Below, piece by piece: positions 36,361 through 48,426 of a stretch of 64,000 nt of DNA (the stretch's first letter is position 1; each line of letters starts with the position of its first letter). The position numbers and the translations under genes are program-made. This stretch comes from Selaginella moellendorffii (taxonomy: Eukaryota > Streptophyta > Lycopodiopsida > Selaginellales > Selaginellaceae), in assembly GCF_000143415.4 (NCBI RefSeq), contig NW_003314273.1, forward strand, positions 1,384,563 to 1,448,562, given 5' to 3'. The notes beneath the pieces were generated by a model that did not search any database, was not told the DNA's origin, and saw only the letters and a list, made by a program, of their open reading frames with translations.

Positions 36361-38482
36361 TGTAAGCGACTAAATTTTCCATTTTACTTTAGTCACTTAA
36401 CTGCACCTCCGACCACTTGGAGGAGTCTCATTCACAACCTCCATAAGTCCCAATTAGGACTTGGGGCTTGCTAGCCCCGAGAATAGCATCCATGCCACTC
36501 AACCTTTGCACTTGGTCTAAGTGCTCCACGTGTCCGATCCCATGATCGACACCCCAAGGTACCACCGACATATCGGCCTATTATGCTGAGGCCATACCTA
36601 TTCACCTTGGTAACACTGGTGGTCCAACACCACCTACATTGCAATCCCGTCTCTCATAGACTAAGCCATCCATCCATGAGTGATCATCCCAGATCCACTC
36701 CTTAGCATCTTTAGGATGCTCGCAGACTTAGGGAATAACCTTCCCCAATATCTCTTTTCCGGTCCCAACCAAGTCCCTCTCTATCGATGGCCGTGTTCAC
36801 CAACACTGCCACTGGATCAAGGCCTGCAGGCCTGATGTCTAAGTCCAACTGTCCTCTGGGACTTCCTCACCATGTGACCGTGTCCTTTGTCACCACATCA
36901 GAGGGCTACTCCTCTTCCTTTCCATAGTCTGGGACTTTGGGACAACATTTTGGAACACCATGGCCTTACACAAGCCTTATGGGTACTCTCCCTGCCTTTC
37001 GCCTTTAGGTGCTCTAGCCATGGGCTTAGAGCGAGGTTCCGTTGAGCCACGACAGGTATCCAAGTAAGTAGTGCCACCCACACTTGGACTGGGAGCATCG
37101 GCCAGTCAATCTCCCGGGGGAACTAGAGCCGGCTCTTGAACACTTCACCAAGCTACCCCGCTTGTCGGCTTGTGTTCACTCTAGTCTTGGACTTCCCAGT
37201 GGGCAGCTCATCACCCAACACTGGGTCTGGCCTTCCTGGGCCAAACTGGCCTTTCCTGGCCAAACTGGCTCCACTACAGTCCTCCCCCTTACTATACTTT
37301 TGGAGCTCACCAAACCCCCCAGGGTCTGGGAGACGAACGCTTTGGGCTTTCACCCTCTCAGACTCGAACTCAGACTTGGACTCGGACTCAGACTCGGACT
37401 CGGACTCGGGCTCGGGCTCAGTCTCGGCCTCGGTCTCGGTCTCGGTCCCGGTCTCGGTCTCGGTCTCGGTCCTGGTCTCGGTCTCGGTCTCGACTTCGGA
37501 CTCCATCTCGGGTCCATCTCGGACTCCATCTCGGACTCCATCTCGGGTCCATCTCGGACTCCATCTCGGACTCCATCTCGTGTCCATCTCGGACTCCATC
37601 TCGGACTCCATCTCGTGTCCATCTCGGGTCCATCTTGGACTCCATCTCGGGTCCATCTCGGGTCCCATCTCGGACTCCATCTCGGGTCCATCTCGGACTC
37701 CAACTCGGACTCCACCTCGGACTCCATCTCGGACTCCATCTCGGGTCCATCTCGGACTCCATCTCGGGTCCGTCTCGGACTCAATCTCGGATCCATCTCA
37801 GACTCCATCTCGAACTCCATCTCGGACTCCACCTCGGACTCCATCTCGGGGTCCATCTCGGACTCCAACTCGGGTCCATCTCGGACACTTCCACGTGTCA
37901 TGTGTTGGTCCTTTTGAGTCCCTTTTTGGATCCTCGTTTATTGCTTGCTTCGTGCTCATTCCTCGAGCACCTCGTTAGGAGTTCCACTCCCGCTCTTGAC
38001 TTTTCAAGTCGGAGCTTTTGGTCCAAACATGTTACGCTCGTTTGGCTCTCGCTTCGGCCACTACCACGTGGCGCCCTTCCGGCTCCACTTTGGGGCCTAG
38101 GGATTTTGTGTCTCACACTCGGGTCCATCTCGGACTCCATCTTGGGTCCATCTTGGACTCCATCTCGAACTCCATCTCGGTCCATCTCGGACTCCATCTC
38201 GGACTCCACCTCGGACTCCAACTCGGGTCCATCTCGGACTTCATCTCGGACACTTCCACGTGTCATGTGTTGGTCCTTTTGGGTCCCTTTTTGGAGCCTT
38301 GCTTATTGCTCACTTCATGCTCGTTCCTTGAGCACTCCATTGGGAGTTCCACTCCCGCTCTCAACCTCTCAAGTCGGAGCCTTTTAGTCCAAACGTGTTA
38401 CGCTCGTTTGGTTTTTGCTTCGGCTAGTACCACGTGGCACCCTTTCGGCTCCACTTTGGAGCTTAGGGATTTGTGTCTCACA
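36361..38482 (-). repeat. Family S 5' LTR with a duplicated end
   Basis: The last ~235 bp plus some minisatellite are present twice: 37,885-38,117 ends in GTGTCTCACA, then minisatellite restarts and the same end recurs at 38,249-38,482. Unequal recombination within the minisatellite is the simplest explanation. Confidence 0.7.
37365..37890. repeat. Minisatellite CTCGGT / CTCGGACTCCAT
   Basis: The same repeat as at 33.9 kb but longer, so unit number differs between the two LTRs of one element. A further block is at 38,118-38,250. Confidence 0.95.
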
Positions 38483-38818
38483 GATATGCCAAGCCACACT
38501 AAGCAATCTAACTGTGTATCACAACTCCGTGGCATCCCCCGCTTCGCAGTGTGCCCAAGTTAGTCTCCTTACTGAGAGTCCATGACCACCAAAAAATGAA
38601 TGTCCTCATATTCCAAACCATCACTGCGCCCTAGTGAGTTGGGACTCGAACCCAAGCACTAGAAGGTCGGGACTCGAACCCAACCTCTGTATATACATCT
38701 ACGGATGGCATCACCCAGGATGCCTAGCGTGACTCCCCACGCCAGTGCACCAACTTATACTTAAAGCGCGCTATAGATCACAACTTAGGAACTTAGTTCC
38801 TCCACATTGCTAAGCCCT

Positions 38819-39560
38819 TGTAAGCTACTGAGTTTGGACTTCCCGGGAGGTCACCCAGCCCAGTACTATTCAAACCCAAGGACGCTTAACCCCAGATATC
38901 TCAAGACCATTAACCGATTGGAAAAGGGGGTGCACTCTTGTTCATGGGCCCTTTTCCCTCTATATTTAAACCCCATGGACCATTTTTTGAGTCATTCCCT
39001 TTGGTTGCTTATAATCCACCACGCTTCCTTACAAGTTCACGCCCTCGTGAATGGAAGCTGAGAGCCACAACTCTCCCGAGAGCCCCGCTCTCTTGACACT
39101 CTACCCCTCGGGTTGAGCCCAACGGAAGCAAACTGGACCAGCCAAATGTCAATCAACATGTGGTGTGATTTCCATAGCCAACCAACAGAGTTGGATCTGA
39201 GACCCCTTTGATACCAAATGTAAACTCTTGTTCATGGGCCTTTTCCCTCTATATTTGAACCCCAACAGATCGTTTTTCGAGTCGTTCCCTTTGGTTGCTT
39301 ACAATCCACCACGCTTTCCTACAAGTTCATGCCCTCGTGAATGGAAGCTGAGAGCTGCAACTCTCTTGAGAGAGAGAGCTCTTGACACCCTACCCCTCGA
39401 GTCGAGCCCAGCGGGAGCAAACTGGACCAGCCAGATGTCAATTAACATGTGGTGTAATTCCCCTTGCCAACCAACAAAGTCGGACCTAAGGATTTATCCC
39501 CCAAGGTTCCAAGGATCCACGGTGACAGTATATCCAAATCTCATCCTATGATCACATACG
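38819..39560 (-). repeat. Family B LTR-type repeats, two tandem copies
   Basis: TGTAAGCTACTGAG at 38,819 and TGTAAACTC at 39,219 start two direct copies about 400 bp apart. The second is preceded by a PBS-complement-like TTTGATACCAAA. The second copy lacks about 110 bp near its start. The layout is the same as at 32.4 kb. Confidence 0.6.
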
Positions 39561-41208
39561 CTACACTCACAACAAACTCAGTAACTTATAGCCCTCTCAC
39601 TTGACAAATCTGTGATCATGCATGAACTCCTTTATGCTTGGCCCCATGGGCCACCCCTTTTGAAGTTAGCACCTTCAACTAGGGGATTTGTTCCCCTAAC
39701 TTAGCAATCTTGCTTAGCAAGTCATCCGACCAATGTAATATGGTTTCATGCATAAGTGTGAAAGTCCTTGACTATCGACTTTCATTCAAAGCTATCCCTT
39801 TGAACACTTGGGAACTACTTCCCCAACTTTGATAGCATTGCTTTATGGCAAGCTTCAAGACCACACTTCTGCTGCACCACTTTGATTTCACGCATTCTAT
39901 AAACCATTTACACTTGGCTTTTTAGGTACTCAGCTATCAAGAATTATCTTTAAGAACCTTGAAGGAATTCTGTCCCTTAACTTGCTAAAGCCTCTCCTCT
40001 TGCAAGCTTTCTAATTGCCATATGGTCTAACATGGACAATTCCATACTTTAAACTCTCTATGGCATCACAGTTGCTAGTAACAACATGCTCAAGGATTTA
40101 TCCCGTCCCTGCAACCTTAGACGTTTAGATAGCACCTCCTATCCATTATTCGCTAGGGACTTAGTCCCTTGGGCTTTGTCTATTGCCCTCACGACACCAA
40201 ACACCACCTCCTAGTGTTCTAGAGTGTTTGAGTATCTCAATGATAGCCTTATTTGACAATGAGAATTCCCTCTACGACATTGACTTACTATATCACAACA
40301 TAAGCAATTTATCCCCCATAAGGATATATCTAACTTCCTTATCCTAGAAGTCTTGGGTAGTTACATTCTACCAATTTAACCAATTATTTTGCACCTTTTG
40401 CTTAGTTGCCTCATAAGTCCTACAACTCATTACTGGTGTTTTCACACTTCCATCATTACTTAGGTCACCATACTCCAACCGCATGCCTTTTAGTTTAGGT
40501 TATGCCATTCCCATTTCCATTAGGATTTCTTTGTGAAGGGGTTCTTATGAACCTGCCAACTTGACCTCAAAGCATCACGCCTTGGCACATTCGGTGTCTC
40601 CACACCATCGGGTCCACGAGCCTACCTTTATGACACTTTTACTTGTGTCTAGGTCCTTGCCAAAATGAATGCGGTCCTTTCTCATGCCAACTATCCATTA
40701 GCATTGCACTATAGAGTTTACATACAACTTTGTGTCAAAGTTGTTTTCTTCTGGGAACACTTTTCCCATGACTTTAGTATGGCATATTCTGCCATCAATG
40801 AAATACCCACTATTTTCATACTTAGATCTTATGATCCTCCCCCTTCTTCATGGGGCAGAACACACCTCAGTCCAAATGTTTTTACGAATCCCTTAGAACC
40901 ATTCCTCGACTCTACTTAAGTTATCTAGCATTTTTGGACTTTATAATCCAAAGTTCCATAAAGTCCTATTTTTGAAGTGCCAGCTAACTGGAATACAACA
41001 TTTTGTCTTCATGTCCTACTCACAAGCACCATCTTTACAAATGTTACTCCAACACTTGATTTTGTCCTCTGGGGGCAACTTTTGCCCCTTAGGACTACTT
41101 GTCCATGTGATGAGAATACCAACTCGTCCTCCAAATACACCCCCAACTCCTTGGGTTGTTCCAGCATTTATTAACGGTAGCCCCGACTACCATTTCAAGG
41201 ACTTGTGT
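39561..41208. other. No recognised gene, probable retroelement-derived filler
   Basis: Flanked on both sides by LTR sequence, no ORF above about 125 codons, no motif recognised. The style of sequence resembles the family S internal region, but I cannot align it convincingly. Confidence 0.4.
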
Positions 41209-41213
41209 CCTCT

Positions 41214-43251
41214 TGTGAGACACAAAATCCCTAGGCCCCAAAGTGGAGCCGAAAAGGCACCACATTCTACGCCTTGGAGTTTGTTCGCAATGGGCACCGA
41301 CTTAGTGCTGGAAGTACACTGGGGAGGTAGGCGCTCCAAGACATAGCATCACGTCTTGGGGCATAACAGGTGGCTTCAGCTTGTGCAGTGGAATCACCTT
41401 GGAGGCGAGTGACCCATGAGCGACGCCGGGTCATCGTGCTCGAGTTGGACTGCTTGGCTGCAACGACGTCGAGCTAGATCGACATGGTGTTCGTCCGGCT
41501 TGACATCATTGTGACCGAGTGGAGGAGTGGCGAGGCGAAGCAGGTGGCTTCAAGCTCCGCGGTGGAGTCACCTGGGAGGTGGACGGCCCAAGAGCAGCGC
41601 CGGGCGTTCGCGCTCATAGTTTCACTAGTTTCTTCGAGAGTGCGCTCTCAATGTTGTTTTGATCCCTTTGGGATTGGGGTAATGTACATATATGTTTAGC
41701 GAAAAGGCACCACGTGGTAGGGGCCGAAGCGAAAGCCAAATGAGCATAACACATTTGGATTAAAAGCTCCGACTTGAAAAGGTTGAGAGTGGGAATGGAA
41801 CTCCCAAAGAAGTGCTTGAGGAACAAGCACGAGGCGAGCCATGAGTGAGTCTCTAGAAAAGGGGACACCAGAGGACCAAAATGTGACATATGAAAGTGTC
41901 TGAGAAGGAGTCCGAGACGGACCCGAGGTGGAGACCAAGATGAAGTCCGAGATGGACCCGAGATGGAGTCCGAGATGGAGTCCTAGATGGACCCAAGTTA
42001 GAGTCTGAGGTGGACCCGAGATGGAGTCCGAGACAGACCTGAGATGGAGTTCAAGACGGACTCAAGATGGAGTCCGAGATGGAGTCCGAGATGGAACCGA
42101 GACTGAGATTGAGATCGAGACCAAGACCGAGACCGAGACCAACACTGAGTCCGAGTCCGAGTCCGAAACCGGGACCGAGACCGAGTCTAAGTCCGAATAC
42201 TAATACAGGCAGTTGGGTGAAAGCCCAAAGCAATCGTCCCCTAGGGGGGGGAGGGGGGCTGTGGGGGGTTTCAAAAGTCCAAAAGTATAGTAGGGAGAGT
42301 GTAGGGGTTGGAGCCCAGTGGAGCCAGTTTGGCCAGGAAAGGCCAGTTTGGTCCAGGAAAGGCCAGTTTGGCTCAAGAAGGCCATACCCAGTGTTAGGTG
42401 ATGAATTGACCACTAGGAAGTCCAAGACTAGAGTGAATACGGACTGACAAGCAGGGTAGCTTGGTGAAGTGTTCAAGAGCCAGCTATAGTTCCCTCGGGA
42501 GATCGAATGGTTGATGCTCCCAGTCCAAGTGTGGGTGGCACTACCTACTTGGATACCTGGCGTGGCTCAATGGAACCTCAGTCTAAGCCCATGGCTAGAG
42601 CACCCAAAGGTAGAAGGCGGGGAGAGTACCCACAAGGCTGGCGTAAGGCCATGGTGTTCCGAAATGTTGCCCAAAGTCCCAGACTGTGAAATGGAAGAGG
42701 AGCCATTCTCTAGTGTAGAGACCAAGGATATGGTTAGGTGAGGAGGAAGTCCCAGAGGACCGTGGGACTTAGTGGTTGGGCCTATGGGCCTCAATCTAGT
42801 GGCAGTGTTAGCGAACACGGCCATGGGCAGAAAGGGACTTGGTGAGGACCGGAAAAGGGATAATGGGAAAGTCTATTCTCCATGTCTGTGGGCATCCTAA
42901 GGATGTTAAGGAGTGGATCTGGGATGATCACTCATGGACGGATGGCCTAGTCTTTGAGAGACAGGACTGGGATGTAGGTGGTGTCAGACCACCGGTGTGA
43001 CCAAAGTGAATGAGCATGGCCTTAGCGTAACGGGTTGATATGTTGGTGGTACCTTGCGGTGTTGGTCATGGGATTAGACACGTGGAGCACTTGGACCAAG
43101 TGCAATGGTTGAGTGGCATGGATGTCATTCTTGGGGCTAGCAAGTTCCTAAGTCCAGAATAGGACTTACGGAGGTTGTGAGTGAGACTCCTCCAAGTGGT
43201 CAAAGGTGTGGTTAAGTGACTAAAGTAGAATGGAAAATTTAGTCGCTTACA
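41214..43251 (+). mobile_element. Solo LTR of family S with 5-bp target-site duplication
   Basis: Starts TGTGAGACACAAA and ends GTCGCTTACA, plus orientation. CCTCT lies immediately outside both ends (41,209-41,213 and 43,252-43,256), a perfect 5-bp target-site duplication. No PBS or internal region follows, so it arose by LTR-LTR recombination. It carries a reverse-complement minisatellite (41,905-42,200) and a later 436-bp insertion. Confidence 0.9.
41264..41699. mobile_element. 436-bp insertion with 14-bp target-site duplication
   Basis: The 14-mer CGAAAAGGCACCAC is present at 41,250-41,263 and 41,700-41,713, and the LTR sequence is continuous if one copy plus the insert is removed. The insert contains two imperfect ~80-bp repeats (about 41,365-41,445 and 41,540-41,620; each starts CAGGTGGCTTCA). 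A 14-bp duplication suits target-primed reverse transcription (LINE or SINE). I see no clear pol III boxes or poly-A tail, so the class stays open. Confidence 0.8.
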
Positions 43252-43256
43252 CCTCT

Positions 43257-43932
43257 TCCGTATTTGACCTCCTATGGTCATTAATTCTGGTTTCACATTC
43301 ATGAGCACTAACTTCAACTATATGAGGATAATCTTGTGACTCCTTTATTGCTTTGGAGTCTCTATCCTTCCCGTCATCCCAACTATAGTTGTTTACTACA
43401 ACTATATTAGCCAGTTTGCTAAGTCAAACACTCATATGGATGACATCATCAACTCTCTCAGGAAACTTTTATATTGTTCCCAAGGTCTCAAAGTCGTTCC
43501 CTTACTGGCCCTTTTCTATCCACCACATTGCGCACAAGTTCACACATGAACTTGAGTGGAGAGATATGTCCTCTCGACATGCTACTCCTTAAGGATAGAT
43601 CCATACTTAGAACCTTTAAATTTCAATACAAGTGGTGATATACTTTGCCACCAATAACAGTCAGATTAAGGAATAGCTCCGATACCAAATTGTAAGTGAC
43701 AAAAATTTTCATTCTACTTTAGTCACTTAACCACACCTCCAACCACTTGGAAGAGTATCACTCACAACCTCCATAAGTCTTGTTATGAACTTGGGCTTGT
43801 TAGCCCCGTCCCTGCCACTCAACCTTTGCACTTGGCCCAAGTGCTCTATGTGTCCAATCCCCCAAGGTACCACAAACATATCAACCGGTTACGCTAAGGC
43901 CATGCCCCTTCACCTTGGTCATACCAATAGTT
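43257..43932 (-). repeat. Family S internal end, PBS and truncated LTR
   Basis: TGTAAGTGAC at 43,691 begins an LTR end (minus orientation), preceded by a PBS-complement-like GCTCCGATACCA. The LTR is cut off at about 43,932, where unrelated sequence begins. The part before 43,690 matches 36,050-36,360. Confidence 0.65.
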
Positions 43933-44540
43933 TAAGGAATCGTACAGGAAATTAGAGAGTCAAGAATAAGGAAGTGTCTCGAGAGTCAGGAATATGGTCT
44001 GCAGTTCAGGAATCTAGCGAGAGTCAAGAATGTGGCAAGAATTGGGGGATTCTTGATAGCACCCCCTCTTCAAGAATGAGTGGAATGATGACGTGAATGA
44101 GAATGAAGAGGAGGATGAGATGGGCGTCAAGGAATAGGAGATGGAGAATGAAAAGAATGAGGACTAGGACAAGAAGGATAGCAGCGGTGGAAGTCGTGAA
44201 CAAGGTCAAAGCTCTATTTCGTTAAAGTGGGAATTGTCATTATCCCACTTGTAAAATAAGGTTTCCAAACCTTTATATAGTATATAAATATAACAAAATT
44301 CAACTGCATTGAGGCACATGCCATTTTATTTTAAACAAGGAAATGTCTACTCAATCACTTCTCCTCCCCCTGCCACTGCTTCACCTCTCTCTTCTCCTTG
44401 TCATCGTCGTCCAATTTCTTTCCATCCTTTTAATATTGGCTCAATTGCTCCGAGTCTAGGTGGAGCCCAAGTCCCCATTCAATCTTTACTTTCCCCTTAT
44501 TAATAAAACAACTTCGTAGACTTCCAATAACATGCTGTAA
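43933..44540 (+). repeat. Probable Ty3/gypsy 3' tail and LTR start
   Basis: An acidic, Glu/Lys-coding, purine-rich tract (44,080-44,215) is followed by GTTAAAGTGGGAAT and TGTCATTATCCC at 44,235, laid out like a polypurine tract plus LTR start. A TATA-box-like TTTATATAGTATATAAATA is at 44,272-44,290. The LTR end is not identified. The 22 bp at 44,211-44,232 recur inverted at 55,009-55,030. Confidence 0.45.
44272..44290 (+). promoter_or_regulatory. TATA-like element
   Basis: A long TATATA run downstream of the putative LTR start. The first degenerate micro-palindrome lies 13 bp beyond it. Confidence 0.4.
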
Positions 44541-44689
44541 CACTTCTAGTATAATGGAAATCCTCTCAAAGAATTGTCTTTTAATATTAATACAATGGCA
44601 TGGAACCCCATGCCATAATAAGTTACATTTTTAAATAAATACATGCCATCTTAGACTGTTATTTTTTGCCTCCAACGCCTATACAATAA

Positions 44690-47600
44690 TCATGGAATTT
44701 CATCACTCTCCACACTATCAGGATTTAAACCCAATAGTAATGCCATCTCTTCTCTAATACGTCCACGCTCATGTTCAGTGGTCGAAGAACCCATCCGGTT
44801 GAGTAGATTATGGAGATGCGGATAGTGCTTGGCTAGACAATATACATGCCATAAATGATGACTGGTGTCTGTCCGATCAAATGGCTTCTGATATACCGTT
44901 CCATCTGCCATTTGGTTGATTTCTGCAGCCACCTCCTAGACTGGCCGGTTCTCTATCACCATCGCTCCAAGCTGTTTTGCAAGGTCCCCCAGAACATACG
45001 GTTTCTTCTCCCTAGTTTCCATACTGCAAGAGATGGGGTGCACTGCGTATGTGTGCGTGTTCGCTACAGTTTTAATCGGCGAGTCATCGATGATGAGGAT
45101 TTCACTTGACCTAGCAGTCCGGTTCATCACTATAGCCTCTGGCTTGACAAAGATGGGCTTGCTACCCCTCACATGGACCATAGTCAAGCAATCCTCCTAC
45201 GTTAGGAGAAAGTCAAATGGTAATATTACTCGCGTCTGATCGTGCATCATCTGTAGCAACGTTAATGCATTGTGGCGCATCATGGATGTCCAAACTCCCA
45301 ATTGCAAATTGAACCCGGCCCTCTGTTTTAAGTGTCGCATGGTCATTATTAGATCCCGCAGTTTCTCCCGTGTGATTAATGTGAATCTGTCTCTTTTGAC
45401 CAACTTGCGACCGCAGGCTTTGGAGGGTGCAGTGACATTCGAGGACGAGCCACGCTCATGGGAGAAAAGGACACCATTCAGATCAAAAATGATACAGTAC
45501 TTTCGCCGTGACTCTGAAATGAAATGCGTCAGCATAAAAAATGGTACAAGTCAATTTTACCATCTACAATATTAGCGAATGGTGCTCCCGATGGTCGTTG
45601 AGAGGGTTTTGGTCGAGGAAACGTGAAGGGCGGAAATACTCTCCTCTGCAATGTGGGGTCAATCGCATCCGATGGCGTGTAGGCACATGCCATTTCAGCT
45701 GTAGACTCTGGTACAACTGGCTCAAAAGTGGCATGGGGTGGTTCTGATGGCGTGTGATCACACGCCATTTCAGCTGGTGCCTCCGTTGGCAAAGTGGACA
45801 TGACTGAACAGGCAGCAGGGGCGGTGTAGGGAGGTTCCAACGGCGCGTAGTCAGACAATTGGGCACATGTTGAGTCTGTTGGAAATGAGGATACGACCGG
45901 CTCGGCGGCGGGGGCGGCCTCATGTGGGTCCAATGGCGCCTGGTCACCGTCAGTTGGATACGTGGACAAGATTGACTCAGTGGTATGGGCAGCATCAAGT
46001 GGAGCGTGGTCAGCTTGCTTGGCGTTGATATGGATAGTAGCCTCCACCAGCTCTGATGACTCTTGCAGGCAAGTAGAGTCCACTGGCGGATCCATATGCA
46101 TGTCCAAATATCTCCCTTCGATTGAGATGGTATCCTCCCTATTGGCTACTAAAAACAAACTCATTAGCACATTGAATCGACTATACTATATTTACCATCA
46201 ACTACTATTGAGGAACTAGGACCGATATCACTTGGGCGCACTGCTGATTTTGAAGGATTGGACATACGTTTTGACCCTTGCTTGGCACTATCCTTCCTCG
46301 ACACTAAAGGCTAGAGTTTGTATCTTAATTCAACTGAATAATCTTTACTTACCATTTGCTTTGCAACCTACATGGACAATGTTAGAAATGGTAAAAGGTT
46401 AGGAATGGATGTACTATTATTTACGTGATGGTTTGTCTTGTATGACCTTCCTCCGCTGCTCTTTGGCCACCTCAGGCTGGCCATCGTCGTCATCATCGTC
46501 GTCGTCGTTATTGTGATCGTCACCATTGTGAGGACCATCCAAGTCCTCTTCGTCCTCCTCTTCTTTGTCCTCCTCTTCGTCCTTCTGCTCTTCCTGCTCA
46601 TTATCTTTCTCTGGCTCCTCATCCCCCTCCTGCATTTCTTCCATAGGCTGCTCAGGCTGGATGGCTTGTTCTTCCAGGACCATCTTGGGAAAATCATCTG
46701 GCCGAGTCTCCATCTCAAAATACAAGACATCCATAGCCTGTTTTAGTGCGTGACCTAGGACCGTATCCTCACCTGACTGTCTTAACATGGTTTCTGCACG
46801 TTCTTGCACCCTTCGAAGACGACGAGATGAGAAAAACGTGGCCCTGACTTGAAAAGCATCCCTCATCCATTGTACCTCTCCATTGAGATTGGGGAAGGGG
46901 AGTCTGCCATAGGAATCTGAGTCAGGAGGTGGTGACCGCAAGGCATTACCTATCATCTTTTCATTGCGTTCGCTTTTTATGACCACTGTCAGTTTGAGCT
47001 TGGCTGGTGCTTGCCTGTTTTGCCTTTGAAGAAGTGTCTCCTGCAAGGAATGGCATGAGACCACACGCCATTGCAAATATAATTTGTACCTCCTTTTTTC
47101 CTATTGCTTGTCTGTTTGTCCTTCTTCGACGCGCCACCAGTGCGCTTTTCAGTCCTCGTGTCTGAATATTCACAACGATCTATAATCAAAATGGCGTGAG
47201 GCCTCACGTGACCTTACCTTGTGCAGGTTGTGAGCTCGGCCCAACAGTAGCTGTTAATGCCGTTTCAGCATCTGGGGGTGGCCACGCTCCTGCATACAGA
47301 GCTTGTGAGATAACATTTAAACTTAAAGTGCGTACTCACCAGGTTCGCAGAGAAGATACTGTTTTTCTTTGGCAACTGTAATTATATGCTTCATTGAAGT
47401 CACCTCTTCAATGGAGTTTGTCACCGCAACACACGGGACACCCTTGAGTAGTGCGGCTCGAAAGAATAGTCCGCCGCAGTTGTACTCGACAACACATTTG
47501 CCCTTGGAGTCGGAAGCAGGTGCTATTGCGTTGAAGACCCAGCTGAGCATTTCCCATGCTGCACCTGGAGCTTTCTCTGGATTCGAAAGCTCCATAGCCG

Positions 47601-47718
47601 TCTTCAGTTCCTCAGGCACGGGTAAATTGACCTCCCTCAGATCAATTCGATCGGCCTTGTCGAACGAAGCTGGGAAATCACTCCAGTCCCACTCTACTTG
47701 GCCTAAAAGACTTACCAT
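44690..47718 (-). CDS. Multi-exon fusion gene: novel domain, acidic linker, repeats, FCP1/NIF-like HAD phosphatase (damaged)
   Basis: N to C: an unrecognised ~125-residue domain starting at 47,718 (contains VEWDWSDFPASFD and YNCGGLFFRAALLKGVPCVAVTNS); short Lys/Ser-rich exons; a 219-codon stretch (47,076-46,417) ending in a Glu/Asp-rich tract; an exon with five ~28-residue repeats (xDxxPLxPPH type, 46,170-45,561); then a HAD domain of the FCP1/NLI-interacting-factor type with CIIFDLNGVLFS, LGVWTSM and LIIDDSP. The first HAD motif reads DLNG, so the usual second Asp (acid/base) is Asn, as in several plant NIF-like proteins. Introns of 38-50 bp fit at 47,339-47,290, 47,217-47,180, 47,089-47,041, about 46,423-46,373, about 46,361-46,313 and 45,560-45,514. 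Damage: TAG at 45,197-45,199 and at 44,933-44,935, and an unresolved frame change near 46,960. Transcribed away from the plus-strand gene at 50.8 kb. Joining the segments into one gene is inference from compatible splice phases. Confidence 0.55.
45561..46170 (-). repeat. Coding tandem repeats, about five units of ~28 residues
   Basis: Within the fusion gene, units of the form DHAPLDAAHT, DQAPLDPHEA, DYAPLEPPYT, DHTPSEPPHA and AYTPSDAIDP, spaced by Ser/Thr/Val-rich linkers. In the last two units the micro-palindromes at 45,747 and 45,672 sit at the same position and encode the MAC that precedes each unit. Confidence 0.75.
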
Positions 47719-47929
47719 TTGAAGCCGAATGGAGGCGTGACAATCGAGGTCGGACTTGCTGGCGAATGTGCACTGTGTGTGCAGCGGATCGTAGCAGCAA
47801 GGCTACTCTGCCACTTAACAGTTGGAGAGTGGCGCTGAAATCTCCCGGGACGCCAAGTGGGCTGCGTGTGGGTGGCGGAGTGGGCGGCGGAGTTGGCGGC
47901 GAAGTTACAAACTGGGTGTGTCTTGAAGT

Positions 47930-48090
47930 GGACGCCGATGCACATGAGTGCGATGCGAGCGCGATGCGAGCGTGAGTGTGATGCAAGCGCGAGTGGACGC
48001 CGATGCACACGAGAAACCTGTAGAGAAGGTAGATGAGCGCGAATGTGAGCGTGATCGCGAGTGGGAGCGCGATGCAAGCGCGAGTACGAA
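47930..48090. repeat. GCGAGCG-rich imperfect repeats upstream of the fusion gene
   Basis: Degenerate GCGATGCGAGCGCGA-type repeats just upstream of the probable start of the minus-strand gene. A similar tract is at 50,050-50,255, upstream of the plus-strand gene. Their symmetric position suggests promoter or 5' UTR sequence of the divergent pair. Confidence 0.6.
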
Positions 48091-48426
48091 GCAAAATGCA
48101 AAACCTAACCTCACACGCGCGAAATGTCACAACGGTTGGTAATCCCGCTACGTCATCATTCCTCGGACTTGGGCGCCACCATTAATTTCTGGATTGCCGC
48201 GCGCATGCAAGCACGCAAAATCCAAAAGAAATCCGCAACGTCATCATTCCTCGGACTGCATGCACGCGAAATCCAAAAGAAAGATCATGATTGGGATATC
48301 ATTTAATACCCTCGCTATATTTATACCATGCATGATTGGATATTCCAAAGCATCTTGTATTTCCAAAAATGGCAGATGTTCAGCTAAATAAAGAAATTCT
48401 ATCTGTTTCTATTTTTCTCTCAAATC

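Larger units (their letters stand above)
32843..38482 (-). mobile_element. LTR retroelement, family S (minisatellite-bearing LTRs), non-coding
   Basis: On the minus strand the LTR begins TGTGAGACACAAA and ends GTCGCTTACA. The 5' LTR is 36,361-38,482 and is followed by TGGTATCGGAGC (36,346-36,357), close to an initiator-tRNA-Met PBS. The 3' LTR is 32,843-34,498 and is preceded on the minus strand by a purine-rich tract (GGGTGGTGGAG). The internal part is only ~1.86 kb with no gag or pol recognised, so it is a non-autonomous element. The outer 5-bp flanks differ, so either a deletion or later recombination has removed the target-site duplication. Confidence 0.75.

Noticed and set aside
38619-38700. 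Possible tRNA-like GGGACTCGAACCCAA motifs
   Set aside because: They resemble a T-arm complement but no cloverleaf could be built around them, and two near-identical copies lie 30 bp apart.
47678-48130. 150-codon minus-strand ORF with a hydrophobic N-terminus, overlapping the fusion gene start
   Set aside because: It is driven by the GCGAGCG repeats and biased composition; the other frame at 47,718 gives the protein-like domain.
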